From contig NZ_JACHGR010000001.1 of assembly GCF_014202415.1 (NCBI RefSeq), positions 124,001-188,000 on the forward strand: a DNA stretch of 64,000 bases, in the 5' to 3' direction. The DNA is from Tolumonas osonensis (GTDB lineage Bacteria; Pseudomonadota; Gammaproteobacteria; Enterobacterales; Aeromonadaceae). The position numbers and the translations under genes are program-made. Shown here one piece after another: positions 1 through 8,237 of the stretch. A model generated the notes under the pieces. It worked only from the letters and a program-made list of their open reading frames with translations, made no database searches and was not told the origin of the DNA. How positions within the stretch are numbered: the stretch's first letter is position 1; each line of letters starts with the position of its first letter.

Positions 1-59
1 CGACAATAAGGTATGTTTAAACTGCAGAAAAAAATGACCGATTATCAGCAGCTGATCAC

Positions 60-1406
60 TCACGAAGTAAATTCCCCGAGCAACTGCTGTACCCAGATGG
101 TCGCATTATCATCTAATGTCGGGTCCGGCAACGCGCGCAGTCTGAAATCAAGCCGCAGATGCTGTGTCGTCTGTTCTTCACTTAAGGCGATGAGTTTGCC
201 GGTGATCACACTGACATGATTGGCCGGTGTATTCGGCAGGAAAAACAGCAGCATATCATCCCGGTAATGACAACAGACATCCGTCACCCGCAATACCGAT
301 TGCAGACGCTGCGTCAGGGCATCAATCCGGGTGATCGCTTCCGCCTCGCCCAATTGATAAATCACGGTGGCCAACTCGGTATACCGCAGCGCCACGACCA
401 AGTGCGAATTCTGATGACGCAACGCCAGTTTGTTTTGCCACAGTAACAGCCAGTAAAAATGCTCTTCCGTAACGTGCGCGCCGATCCATTCCGGGATCAG
501 ATTTCGCTGGGCGCCATTGCGCATATACATCACACCGCTATCAGTCAGTTTGTAGTGCCGGATAGACCGCACGATCAACTGCTCCGGTGTCTGTTCATGC
601 CCGGACTCCAGACAACGCACCTTGACCGCACCATCCACAAACAAGGCATGACAGCTGTGACAGCGGTAATTTTCCAGCGGGCGATCGTAATCCACCCCGA
701 TATGCCGTAACTGGCTGAGACAATTCGGGCAGGAAAGATGACCGCTATGTAAGAAGTCGGTCTGTGTGGCCACATGACCACAGGCGAAACAATGCAGGGC
801 TGATTCCGCCGCCACATCAATGCTGCCGCATTCCGGACAGGCTTCGACATAATTCAGATGGCCGCTGTGACAAACAGAACAATAACGCACCCGATCCACC
901 AGCGTGGCGCCTTCGATCAGGCCTTCCCGTTCCAGCGAGTGAAGCCAGGGAAACAATTCATTGTCCTGATCCACCCAGAGCGCCGCCAGCGGATAATCAT
1001 ACAGACGGGGGCTTTCCGGATGCGGTTTCGCCATCAGGGTTCGTCCCGGCCATAACCAGAGATACGTCAGTAAGCGTTCCGTCAGCCCTTTTTCCGGATC
1101 CACCTTTAATATCTGATAGCGCTGCTCAAACTGTTCTATCCTGATCAGGAGATCATCCGGCGGCAGACCATCCGATAAATACGGGGATAACGGACTTGGC
1201 TGCACAGTAAAAACCGGAAACGCAAACCAGTGGGGATGCTGTCTGATATGGATTAATAACGCATCCTGTTGTTGCGGATCTGCCGGATCAAGAATGAAGC
1301 AGGCCGTTCCATGGATGACATCAGGTAATGAAGTGTACTGAAGTACCGGCAGTGGATGACGCAGAATATTATTTGACGCCTGTGACCCTATCAGTAATAA
1401 CTTCAT
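60..1406 (-). CDS. TackOD1 zinc-ribbon protein with degenerate GGDEF-like C-terminus
   Basis: A 448-residue cytoplasmic protein with no signal peptide or membrane segment. The centre (about 170-270) carries paired CxxC motifs typical of stacked zinc ribbons: C176/C179 with C190/C193, C206/C209 with C226/C229, and C249/C252 with C265 nearby. The stretch HIGVDYDRPLENYRC (235-249) matches my memory of the TackOD1 family, an output domain found next to signalling modules. The last 130 residues resemble a GGDEF fold: the usual Asp-Val, Arg-Tyr, GGDEF, hydrophobic, Leu-Pro-x-Thr pattern is followed, but the signature reads HYRDDMLLFFLPNT (380-393). Diguanylate cyclase activity is therefore unlikely, and a sensing or binding role is inferred. 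The N-terminal 100 residues look like a degenerate receiver-type domain. It diverges from the next gene. The cognate system may lie off the left edge. Confidence 0.75.
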   Translation of the reverse strand: MKLLLIGSQASNNILRHPLPVLQYTSLPDVIHGTACFILDPADPQQQDALLIHIRQHPHWFAFPVFTVQPSPLSPYLSDGLPPDDLLIRIEQFEQRYQILKVDPEKGLTERLLTYLWLWPGRTLMAKPHPESPRLYDYPLAALWVDQDNELFPWLHSLEREGLIEGATLVDRVRYCSVCHSGHLNYVEACPECGSIDVAAESALHCFACGHVATQTDFLHSGHLSCPNCLSQLRHIGVDYDRPLENYRCHSCHALFVDGAVKVRCLESGHEQTPEQLIVRSIRHYKLTDSGVMYMRNGAQRNLIPEWIGAHVTEEHFYWLLLWQNKLALRHQNSHLVVALRYTELATVIYQLGEAEAITRIDALTQRLQSVLRVTDVCCHYRDDMLLFFLPNTPANHVSVITGKLIALSEEQTTQHLRLDFRLRALPDPTLDDNATIWVQQLLGEFTS

Positions 1407-1563
1407 CTATATCCAATACCAAGACAATAAGTTGAATGATCCGGCGAATATACCAATAAAAATCATTTGATATACATAAAATATGTAATCAAATGTAATA
1501 AGGTGCGCCACGCCAAATTTTATTATCATTGAACAAGTTATCCGTCATAAGAAGGATCAGGTC
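1407..1563. promoter_or_regulatory. Divergent intergenic region
   Basis: AT-rich 157-base spacer between two divergently transcribed genes, so it must hold both promoters. It contains runs rich in TATA-like tracts around 1440-1500. I could not assign unique -35/-10 pairs or an operator. Confidence 0.4.
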
Positions 1564-2487
1564 ATGCTCTATCTCTACTCTCCCGAGCAACAGGATCATT
1601 ATCACCGCCTGCTGCAGGAAGCCCTGCCTGACTGGTCAGTAGCCAGCTGGCCGCAGGAGGTTAATACCGAAGCCGTCACCCATGTTGTAACCTGGAAACC
1701 GCCGGTCAATTTCTTCAGCCGTTTCCCCAATCTGCAGGTCATTTTCACACTGGGCGCCGGGGTAGATAAGTTTCTGCAGCGGGACGATATACCGGACCAC
1801 GTGACGATCATCCGGCTGACCGATGCCGGGATGGCACAGCAGATGACGGAATACGCCCTGTATGGTCTGCTGCATTATCAGCGGCAGATGGATATTTATC
1901 GCCGGCAGCAACAGGCGGGAATCTGGCAACCACAACCAACCCGGCTGGCCAGAAACACCCGCGTGACCGTGCTCGGATTAGGTCAGCTGGGTATGCAGGT
2001 GGCACAGAATCTGGCACAACTGGGCTACCCGGTCAGCGGCTGGAGCCGGCAACCGAGAACCATCGACAACGTCCGCTGTGTGCATGGCTGTGCCGCGCTG
2101 GATGATCTGCTTAAAGAAACCGATGTCTTGTTCAGCGTATTGCCTTCCACCACTGAAACACAGCATCTGCTGAATGCGCAGCGCCTGGCATTACTGCCCA
2201 AAGATGCCGCGCTGATCAACGCCGGGCGCGGTACGCTGATCGATCAGGACGCCCTGCTTGATTTACTGAATCAGCAGCACCTGCGTTTTGTCCTGCTGGA
2301 TGTCTTTGCCGAAGAACCGTTACCGGCCACGCATTCGTTCTGGCAGCATCCATCGGTGCTGATCACGCCGCATGTCGCCGCCGATACCATCCCTGAAGAG
2401 GCCGTAGCCCAGATTGCCGCCAATATGCAGGCACTGGCCAGCGGACACCCGGTACAGGGTATGGTCGATCGGCACCGGGGCTACTGA
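1564..2487 (+). CDS. ghrA: D-2-hydroxyacid dehydrogenase, GhrA-like
   Basis: A 307-residue NAD(P)-dependent D-2-hydroxyacid dehydrogenase, most like glyoxylate/hydroxypyruvate reductase A (GhrA/YcdW). It should reduce glyoxylate or hydroxypyruvate in the cytoplasm. The nucleotide-binding loop GLGQLG is at 138-143. The family's catalytic triad is visible: Arg222 in NAGRGT, Glu251 in AEEPLP and His270 in TPHVAA. The C-terminus ends in VDRHRGY, matching the VDRARGY-type end of E. coli GhrA. Length is close to the 312 residues of that enzyme. The start follows an AAGAAGGA-type ribosome site. Substrate preference cannot be read from the sequence, so another 2-oxoacid is possible. Confidence 0.85.
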   Translation: MLYLYSPEQQDHYHRLLQEALPDWSVASWPQEVNTEAVTHVVTWKPPVNFFSRFPNLQVIFTLGAGVDKFLQRDDIPDHVTIIRLTDAGMAQQMTEYALYGLLHYQRQMDIYRRQQQAGIWQPQPTRLARNTRVTVLGLGQLGMQVAQNLAQLGYPVSGWSRQPRTIDNVRCVHGCAALDDLLKETDVLFSVLPSTTETQHLLNAQRLALLPKDAALINAGRGTLIDQDALLDLLNQQHLRFVLLDVFAEEPLPATHSFWQHPSVLITPHVAADTIPEEAVAQIAANMQALASGHPVQGMVDRHRGY

Positions 2488-2564
2488 TCCAGCAGGAAAA
2501 CAGCATCGCGCCTGTGATAATCTTACGGCGCAATTCCCTATTTAAATCCGGTGGAGAACAAGCG

Positions 2565-3026
2565 ATGGAAAACCAGTGGGCACTTTGCCATGTAGACAGT
2601 TCCTTTGATGCATCCTTGCTGGGTAATAAAGGCAGTCAGTGGCATTGGTTTCATCAACGGGATGATCTGATCGAATATCTGCTGAATGACTATATCTATC
2701 TGCTGGCAGATACCGGAGAACTCGATGAGTATCAGACCGAAAATGCCCGTGAACGCTTTGAACTGCTGATTGAACAAAGCCGTAATGATCAGGAACTGAC
2801 AGAGCAGCTCAATGATCTGACCGTCAATCTGCGACGCATTGTCTGGTTCGGTACACTGGCACAACTGGCGGAAATCGATGACGAGTTTGCCAACGCGCTG
2901 CGCAGTTATTTCTGGTACGACTACGGCGATAACGAAGACGATCCGGAAGCAGCGGTGCCGGAAGAGCTGTGGCCTGAGTTTACCGATGTGATTGATGAGT
3001 TTCTGATTGAAGGTGAATACTGCTGA
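2565..3026 (+). CDS. Unknown small acidic protein
   Basis: A 153-residue protein I do not recognise. The ATG at 2565 is preferred over an upstream in-frame codon at 2514 because it follows a GGTGGAG ribosome site. The protein is strongly acidic throughout, with an Asp/Glu-rich C-terminal third (a DYGDNEDDPEA stretch near 120-130), and is rich in Trp and Tyr. It has no signal peptide, membrane segment or metal-binding Cys cluster, and is probably helical. It lies 77 bases after the dehydrogenase on the same strand and is followed by a terminator, so the two may be co-transcribed. No function is proposed. Confidence 0.7.
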   Translation: MENQWALCHVDSSFDASLLGNKGSQWHWFHQRDDLIEYLLNDYIYLLADTGELDEYQTENARERFELLIEQSRNDQELTEQLNDLTVNLRRIVWFGTLAQLAEIDDEFANALRSYFWYDYGDNEDDPEAAVPEELWPEFTDVIDEFLIEGEYC

Positions 3027-3050
3027 TATCAGTACTGATACTCTGAATGA

Positions 3051-3080
3051 AGCCCGGGACACACTGTCCGGGCTTTTTTT
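3051..3080 (+). terminator. Intrinsic terminator after the acidic protein gene
   Basis: Hairpin with arms AGCCCGG(G)ACA and TGTCCGGGCT, one bulged G, followed by seven T. It ends the rightward transcript 25 bases after the stop codon. Confidence 0.85.
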
Positions 3081-3090
3081 CAGGCAAGAA

Positions 3091-3564
3091 TTAACGGATA
3101 GCGCCGGTGGCCAGATTAACGGTACCGTTCTTCCACACAGGAATATTCGGCAGGAACGCACCGACATCGACCGATGCTTTCACCGCATACGGTACTTCCT
3201 GCTGCAGCGGATTGCTCAGCAGCGCATTGGCCAGCGACAGTCCATTCATCAGATCAGCCACCGCTTCGATTTCCACATCCTGTTCGCCGTGAGCCGGAAT
3301 GGTCGGTTGATTCTGCGCGTTACCTGACACCACCTGCTGATCAGCCAGCGCAACGGTATAGTTCACGCCATGGATCGGCAGCGGGATCGAGTTCGGATTC
3401 TGTACATGCAGACCGATCAGAAAACGCATATTCAGTCCCTGCCCCGGCAGCACCTTCACTGAATTCACCGCCACGGTGGGTGCTTCCAGTTTGGGTTGCA
3501 ATGCAGCACATCCTGCCAGTGTTAACGCAATTCCGGCCAACACATATCGGCACCACTTCAACAT
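3091..3564 (-). CDS. LEA14-like (LEA type 2) lipoprotein
   Basis: A 157-residue predicted lipoprotein. The N-terminus has a short basic region, a hydrophobic helix and the lipobox LAGC with the lipidated Cys at residue 19, so it should be exported and anchored to a membrane. The remainder has the pattern of the WHy/LEA14 (late embryogenesis abundant type 2) beta-sandwich: a conserved LHVQNPNSIPLPI segment at about 53-65, followed by alternating hydrophobic strands. Proteins of this family are linked to stress and desiccation tolerance in plants; in bacteria their role is mostly unknown. It reads leftward toward the terminator region at 3051-3080. Confidence 0.8.
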   Translation of the reverse strand: MLKWCRYVLAGIALTLAGCAALQPKLEAPTVAVNSVKVLPGQGLNMRFLIGLHVQNPNSIPLPIHGVNYTVALADQQVVSGNAQNQPTIPAHGEQDVEIEAVADLMNGLSLANALLSNPLQQEVPYAVKASVDVGAFLPNIPVWKNGTVNLATGAIR

Positions 3565-3630
3565 ACAACTACTCCTGTGATTACAACTTGGTTCTGTTTA
3601 AAAATCAGTTATCCGACTCGCTGATATTTA

Positions 3631-4233
3631 TCACGCCAGCGCTTTTGCGATCAGCGTTTTCTGTTCATCCGGTAACGGCAGACTTAATGCCGCCTGATGG
3701 CCGGCCTCCGACATTTTACGCCATGTTTTCTGCAGAATATCAATCAGTTTGGCTTCATCATGCACTTTGGCAAACTCCGCAAAATAATACTGCAGGAAAA
3801 CCAGACAAATCACATCTTCCAGCATCTGGCTTTCTTCATCGCTTTTCAGCTTTTCTTTTTTCAGTAGCGCCGCCACCCGCTCACACATTGCAGCATCATA
3901 ACCTTCTGCCAGCATGATTTCGCCAGCCCGCGCGGCATGCCGTAATTTCAGCTCGCTGCGCCACTGCAGATACCCCTTCCGATCCATCGGGTAATGATCG
4001 CGGGGTAACAGCCAGCGCTCAATATGCTGACTGCGGGCCGCCAGTTGCAACGCCTCCGACGCCTGAGGACAAAAGCGCAGCAGCGCATCACTCATCCGCC
4101 GGGCATACAGCACCTCATATGCCACCGGAATACCATTTTCATCCTGTTCCTGACGGGGATCGTTTGCATTCGCCTGATCAAATGCTGCAATCGTACGGGT
4201 AAAGCGCAAATCAGAGATCATTTCTGCAGACAT
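3631..4233 (-). CDS. DUF4202 family protein
   Basis: A 200-residue cytoplasmic protein of the DUF4202 family, recognised from the FDQANANDP start region, the HIERWLLPRDHYPMDR segment and the RAGEIML...GYD segment. The family has no settled biochemical role. The conserved His and Arg residues in the HIERW and PRDHYP segments suggest a ligand or metal site, but this is inference. The ATG at 4233 is preferred over one 27 bases upstream because GAGAA lies 7 bases before it. The gene diverges from purU, and the 181-base spacer holds both promoters. Confidence 0.75.
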   Translation of the reverse strand: MSAEMISDLRFTRTIAAFDQANANDPRQEQDENGIPVAYEVLYARRMSDALLRFCPQASEALQLAARSQHIERWLLPRDHYPMDRKGYLQWRSELKLRHAARAGEIMLAEGYDAAMCERVAALLKKEKLKSDEESQMLEDVICLVFLQYYFAEFAKVHDEAKLIDILQKTWRKMSEAGHQAALSLPLPDEQKTLIAKALA

Positions 4234-4414
4234 AACATTCTTCTCATATAGCGATAACATTCTTTTAAATAGTAACGCATCCCGCTGCGTTCACCTATTA
4301 CCGTATCCAGCAGCAATTCATGTGTTCGGGGGATTTTTCGCTGCCATGACCGTCGTTTTATGGCATAGTGTTGCGCCATTATTGGTCGTGGCCCTTTCTA
4401 AGGAAAACCCCGGG

Positions 4415-5251
4415 ATGAAACGCAAAATCCTTCTGACTGACTGCCCTGATGCTCAGGGTTTGATCGCAAAAATTACCTATATTTGCTACAAGCATCAGCT
4501 GAACATTATTAAAAACGATGAATTTGTCGATCACACCGAAGGTCGTTTTTTCATGCGTACCGAGCTGGAAGGTCGTTTCAATGATGAAACGCTGCTGGGC
4601 GATCTCGACGATACATTGCCTGTTGGCGCAAAACGCCGTTTAGTCCCGGCTGGGAAAAAACGCGTTGTCATCATGGTGACCAAGGAAGCCCACTGCCTGG
4701 GTGATATCCTGATGAAGTGTTATGAAGGAGCGCTGAATCTGGATGTGGTTGCGGTTATCGGCAACTATGATGTACTGGCGGATCTGACCGGCAAATTCAA
4801 TATTCCGTTCCATCATGTCAGTCACGAAGGCTTAAGCCGTGAAGAACATGAAGCCAAGATGCGCGCCATCATTGATGAATACGCACCGGAATATGTGGTA
4901 CTGGCCAAATACATGCGCGTACTGACACCCGGCTTTGTGGCGTCTTACCCGTATCGCATCATCAACATTCATCACTCCTTCCTGCCGGCCTTTATCGGAG
5001 CCCGCCCTTATCAGCAGGCGTTCGATCGCGGTGTGAAAATCATTGGCGCGACCGCCCATTTCGTCACCAACGATCTGGATGAAGGTCCGATCATCGAGCA
5101 GGGCGTGATCCGGGTTGACCACAATTTCTCCGCCGAAGACATGGCCAAAGCCGGTCGCGACGGTGAACGTTCCGTGCTGAATCAGGCATTAACCGCCGTG
5201 TCAGAAGAGCGTGTGTTTGTTTACGGCAACAAAACCGTGGTCTTCAAATAA
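4415..5251 (+). CDS. purU: Formyltetrahydrofolate deformylase
   Basis: A 278-residue enzyme that hydrolyses 10-formyltetrahydrofolate to formate and tetrahydrofolate. This balances the one-carbon pool and feeds formate to PurT in purine synthesis. An N-terminal ACT domain (about 1-80, beginning LLTDCPDAQGLIAKIT) is followed by the formyltransferase fold. The catalytic region IINIHHSFLPAFIGARPY (about 183-200) and the downstream GATAHFV...DEGPII segment are intact. It is close to the E. coli enzyme along its full length. An in-frame ORF extends 93 bases upstream, but the ATG at 4415 matches the family start and has AAGGA ten bases before it. It is monocistronic, closed by the strong hairpin at 5301. 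Confidence 0.96.
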   Translation: MKRKILLTDCPDAQGLIAKITYICYKHQLNIIKNDEFVDHTEGRFFMRTELEGRFNDETLLGDLDDTLPVGAKRRLVPAGKKRVVIMVTKEAHCLGDILMKCYEGALNLDVVAVIGNYDVLADLTGKFNIPFHHVSHEGLSREEHEAKMRAIIDEYAPEYVVLAKYMRVLTPGFVASYPYRIINIHHSFLPAFIGARPYQQAFDRGVKIIGATAHFVTNDLDEGPIIEQGVIRVDHNFSAEDMAKAGRDGERSVLNQALTAVSEERVFVYGNKTVVFK

Positions 5252-5300
5252 CCGTGATTCTGACGATCACCGCCTCTGAAGAAGTGGTGTTTCCCGGTCA

Positions 5301-5339
5301 CAACAAAAACGGCGATATGAATTATCGCCGTTTTTGTTG
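5301..5339. terminator. Bidirectional terminator between purU and the DUF945 gene
   Basis: A perfect 16-base-pair inverted repeat (arms 5301-5316 and 5324-5339) with a 7-base loop. The arms carry A5 and T5 runs, so it can act as an intrinsic terminator in both directions for the two convergent genes. Confidence 0.9.
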
Positions 5340-5357
5340 CTGTCAGATAACCCGGGA

Positions 5358-6668
5358 TCAATAAGGTACCGCGACACCATTTGCCGACAATTTACCGTTT
5401 ACCATCCGGATTTTTGTTGAAATGTCTCCGGCCGCATTCTGTTCCAGATAACCGTCCGTCAGTAGATCCGGCAATACCTCCGGAGCGGAAGCAAACTGCT
5501 GTGCCAGCGTACGAGCGATCACTACCGAGACATCACCCTGCAGCAACGAACGCATCGATTCGATTTCATGCACCTGAGCAACATCAAACGGCCGGGTAGT
5601 CAATTGACCATGGACGCTGACCGGCTGACGATTCAGCTGCAGATTAAAGGGGTCCAGACGGAAGTGAACACCACTGCGGGTAATCAGATTCAGACCCGCT
5701 TTCCACTTCGCCGCGTTAGCCGCATCCAGTCCTGAGTTCATCAGTAATGCCTCAACACCTTCACGATTCACACCGCCCAGCGCAAAACCGGCTTTCAGAT
5801 CACTCAGCAGATAATCATTCTGCCGGCTGGTATACGAGAGACGCTTGATATTGGAGTGACTGTTCACATCCACCACACTGAGCAGACCATCGCTGTTTTC
5901 ACTGATATCCGTCAGCCAGTGCCACTGCTGTAACTGTAGTTGACGATCCGGCTGCCGTAATTCCAGCAGCCCGAGATTGAGTTTGGCCTGCGGCATCAGC
6001 CACAGACCATGATTGACGACCAGCTGGCTGTCCAGCGTCAGATCCGCCAGTTTACCCTGTTCCTCATTATCGTCGTTCCGCCATTCCATCCCCTGCCAGA
6101 ATACAGAAAGGTCGATATGTTCTGTGTCGGCAAATCCGGCGCGTACCCGCAATGGTGAAACCAGCCAGGTTTGTTCATCACGGAACCAGCTCCACTGCGC
6201 CATATTCAGGCCAGCAACGATATTTCCGCTATAACTGTTAATGTTCCAGTAAATATCGTGCGGAATATTCAGCTTTTCGGGCAGATCGGCAAATGAACTG
6301 CGCTGCATGTTGATTTGGGCAGTCCCCTGAACAAAGCCAGGAACAATGGAATGCCGGATCTCAATATACAGATCAATGGTTCCCTGGCGCTGTAACCAGT
6401 TCTGCAGCCGGTTGTCCCCATTCAGTGAAGGCACCAGCGTCAGTAACGTGGCAGGTTCTGCTATCAGCAGATGTAATTCGGCTTTACGCGTGAAAAGATT
6501 TTTTTCCAGATCGAACCAGCTGGTTGCAATGCCCGGAACCTGGTCGGCACGGCTGACCCAGTCCCCCAGACGGCGATCAACCTGATAGCCTGTATACCAG
6601 GTCATAACCAGCGTCAGTAACAGCACACCAGTCAGCGGGAAAACGATCCATTTGATGAATTTATGCAT
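5358..6668 (-). CDS. DUF945 (YdgA-like) membrane-anchored protein, copy 2
   Basis: A 436-residue protein of the DUF945/YdgA family. One N-terminal transmembrane helix (about 5-28) is followed by a long, mainly beta periplasmic region. The family pattern includes a GYQVDRRLGDW-type segment just after the helix and repeated strands with Asn/Gly turns. E. coli YdgA is an inner-membrane protein of unknown function. It lies downstream of a second DUF945 gene on the same strand, separated by about 100 bases, so the pair looks like an old tandem duplication; identity between the two is low by eye. It ends at the bidirectional terminator at 5301. Confidence 0.8.
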   Translation of the reverse strand: MHKFIKWIVFPLTGVLLLTLVMTWYTGYQVDRRLGDWVSRADQVPGIATSWFDLEKNLFTRKAELHLLIAEPATLLTLVPSLNGDNRLQNWLQRQGTIDLYIEIRHSIVPGFVQGTAQINMQRSSFADLPEKLNIPHDIYWNINSYSGNIVAGLNMAQWSWFRDEQTWLVSPLRVRAGFADTEHIDLSVFWQGMEWRNDDNEEQGKLADLTLDSQLVVNHGLWLMPQAKLNLGLLELRQPDRQLQLQQWHWLTDISENSDGLLSVVDVNSHSNIKRLSYTSRQNDYLLSDLKAGFALGGVNREGVEALLMNSGLDAANAAKWKAGLNLITRSGVHFRLDPFNLQLNRQPVSVHGQLTTRPFDVAQVHEIESMRSLLQGDVSVVIARTLAQQFASAPEVLPDLLTDGYLEQNAAGDISTKIRMVNGKLSANGVAVPY

Positions 6669-6769
6669 GCACGCATCCTTTATAGTGCAGAACCGGACAG
6701 AGCGATATCCGGCTGCACCATAAAGGAAAGATATGACAAGGCTATGACATCAATAATAAAATCAGAACG

Positions 6770-8176
6770 TTATTTGTTTTGAAGCTTAAACTCTCCGAGC
6801 GGTATATTTTTGCCATTTGCGGTCAGTTGCCCGCTCTGTAATTGCAGGTTACTGCTCAGACCCTTATTGTCAGCCTTGATAAAACCATCCTGCTGCAATA
6901 CAGAGATTTGCTGCCGCATCTCTGCCGGCAAAGCACGTACCGCATTCGTTTCAGCGGCAATGGTGAAATTACCCTGCAGCATGTATCTGAACGGATTCGG
7001 GGTATCGGCTGCGCTGGCACGAATCAGCTGTTCCACCTCAAATGGCAGCGATTCCAGGGTACCGCTTGCGGTCACCGCCGCGTTATTCAGCTTCATACTG
7101 GCCGGCGCCAGTTCCAGACGCATCGTTTTGGTCGTGATCTTATTGAGGCTTTTCATCATTTGCGTGAAATCAGGCTTTTCTGCCCTAGCCTGCAGGGCCA
7201 GCTCTTCCACACCCTGTTTATTCAGACCGGAAAAATTCAAACCCAGAGAAAGATCATTAATCGTGAACTGTTGCTGTGGAGTATGGATAGCAAAATCAGC
7301 CAACGAGACCCGTTGTTTCGTATTCAATACCGTGCCGGTTTCGGTCTCAGCTTCATCCATGACGGAATCAAAACGTAACTGTCCCATTTCGGCTTTACCG
7401 TCGGCATCAGACATCCGCATACCATTCAGCTGAGCATGCCCTTCCGGTGAGATCCAGATACCAGAAAAATTACGCAGCAAGGCAACCCCATCCAGTGGCA
7501 AAATCTCCATCTCACTCCGGACAGGCTGCTGGCTAGTGGCTTTGACCCCTTCCCAAGCATAGTTGAGCTCCAGTTCATCCTGCATGTTGCCATCCAGTGA
7601 TATTTCCGCAGGGCCGACGTCGACACTATGCTCTGGCTGCGTAACCTGCCAGCGCTCCATACTGAGCCGCAGATCAAAATCCTGATTATAGGCTTTATAG
7701 GTCCATGCCATGGAAACAGGCAAAGAAGGAGGAACCGCCTTTCGCTGCACCAGTTCATAAGGTGTCCCGCGGGACATATCCAGCGTCGCTTCCCCTTTTA
7801 CAATAAACGGGAACATTTTATTGGAAACATTAATATATAACTCGAAAGGCTTCTGTCTCTCTTCTGTCTGCGGTTCAGCCATCTGTTCCTGTACCCGCTG
7901 CAAGGATTCAGGATCGCCGCTGTTCACCGGCTCCATTTTCGCGTTTTCCTGCATTTGTTCACTCAGTACTACGATGTGTAATACACCGCCCCGGGAAAAC
8001 GGAAAAGACAATTGCGGATACCAGCTGGCCCGCATGACATGGCTCTGGTTGATACTCTCAACACCAGCCTGGACATATTCATCCAGTTTTTGTGCGGTAT
8101 ACCAACTGGAAGCCGCAGCAGCTATGCCTCCGGCAACTGCAATGCTGACTAACGAAAGTACAAGTTTTGAACTCAT
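6770..8176 (-). CDS. DUF945 (YdgA-like) membrane-anchored protein, copy 1
   Basis: A 468-residue DUF945/YdgA family protein. A hydrophobic segment at about 3-22 acts as signal anchor. It is followed by SSWYTAQKLDEYVQAG, the family's YxxG/K-D-E region, and a long periplasmic beta-rich part. An in-frame extension reaches 8302, but the ATG at 8176 has GGGAG eight bases upstream and gives the normal family N-terminus. A glutamine/glutamate-rich stretch (about 75-108) interrupts the fold and is absent from the neighbouring paralogue. It lies 61 bases after the cardiolipin synthase gene on the same strand, so co-transcription is plausible and an envelope role likely. The function is not known. Confidence 0.85.
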   Translation of the reverse strand: MSSKLVLSLVSIAVAGGIAAAASSWYTAQKLDEYVQAGVESINQSHVMRASWYPQLSFPFSRGGVLHIVVLSEQMQENAKMEPVNSGDPESLQRVQEQMAEPQTEERQKPFELYINVSNKMFPFIVKGEATLDMSRGTPYELVQRKAVPPSLPVSMAWTYKAYNQDFDLRLSMERWQVTQPEHSVDVGPAEISLDGNMQDELELNYAWEGVKATSQQPVRSEMEILPLDGVALLRNFSGIWISPEGHAQLNGMRMSDADGKAEMGQLRFDSVMDEAETETGTVLNTKQRVSLADFAIHTPQQQFTINDLSLGLNFSGLNKQGVEELALQARAEKPDFTQMMKSLNKITTKTMRLELAPASMKLNNAAVTASGTLESLPFEVEQLIRASAADTPNPFRYMLQGNFTIAAETNAVRALPAEMRQQISVLQQDGFIKADNKGLSSNLQLQSGQLTANGKNIPLGEFKLQNK

Positions 8177-8237
8177 GAAGTGCTCCCTCTTTTTATTTTT
8201 CCTGGATTCCGGTTTCTCTGTCGTAAGGTAACAGTTG

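Noticed and set aside
1-59. Gene fragment at the left edge
   Set aside because: No start or family match can be supported in 59 bases. A TTG on the leftward strand near position 6 is too little to call.
3174-3917. A 247-codon + strand frame crossing two leftward genes
   Set aside because: It overlaps the lipoprotein and DUF4202 genes and the promoter between them, and has low-complexity Pro/Ser composition. Both overlapped genes have family support.
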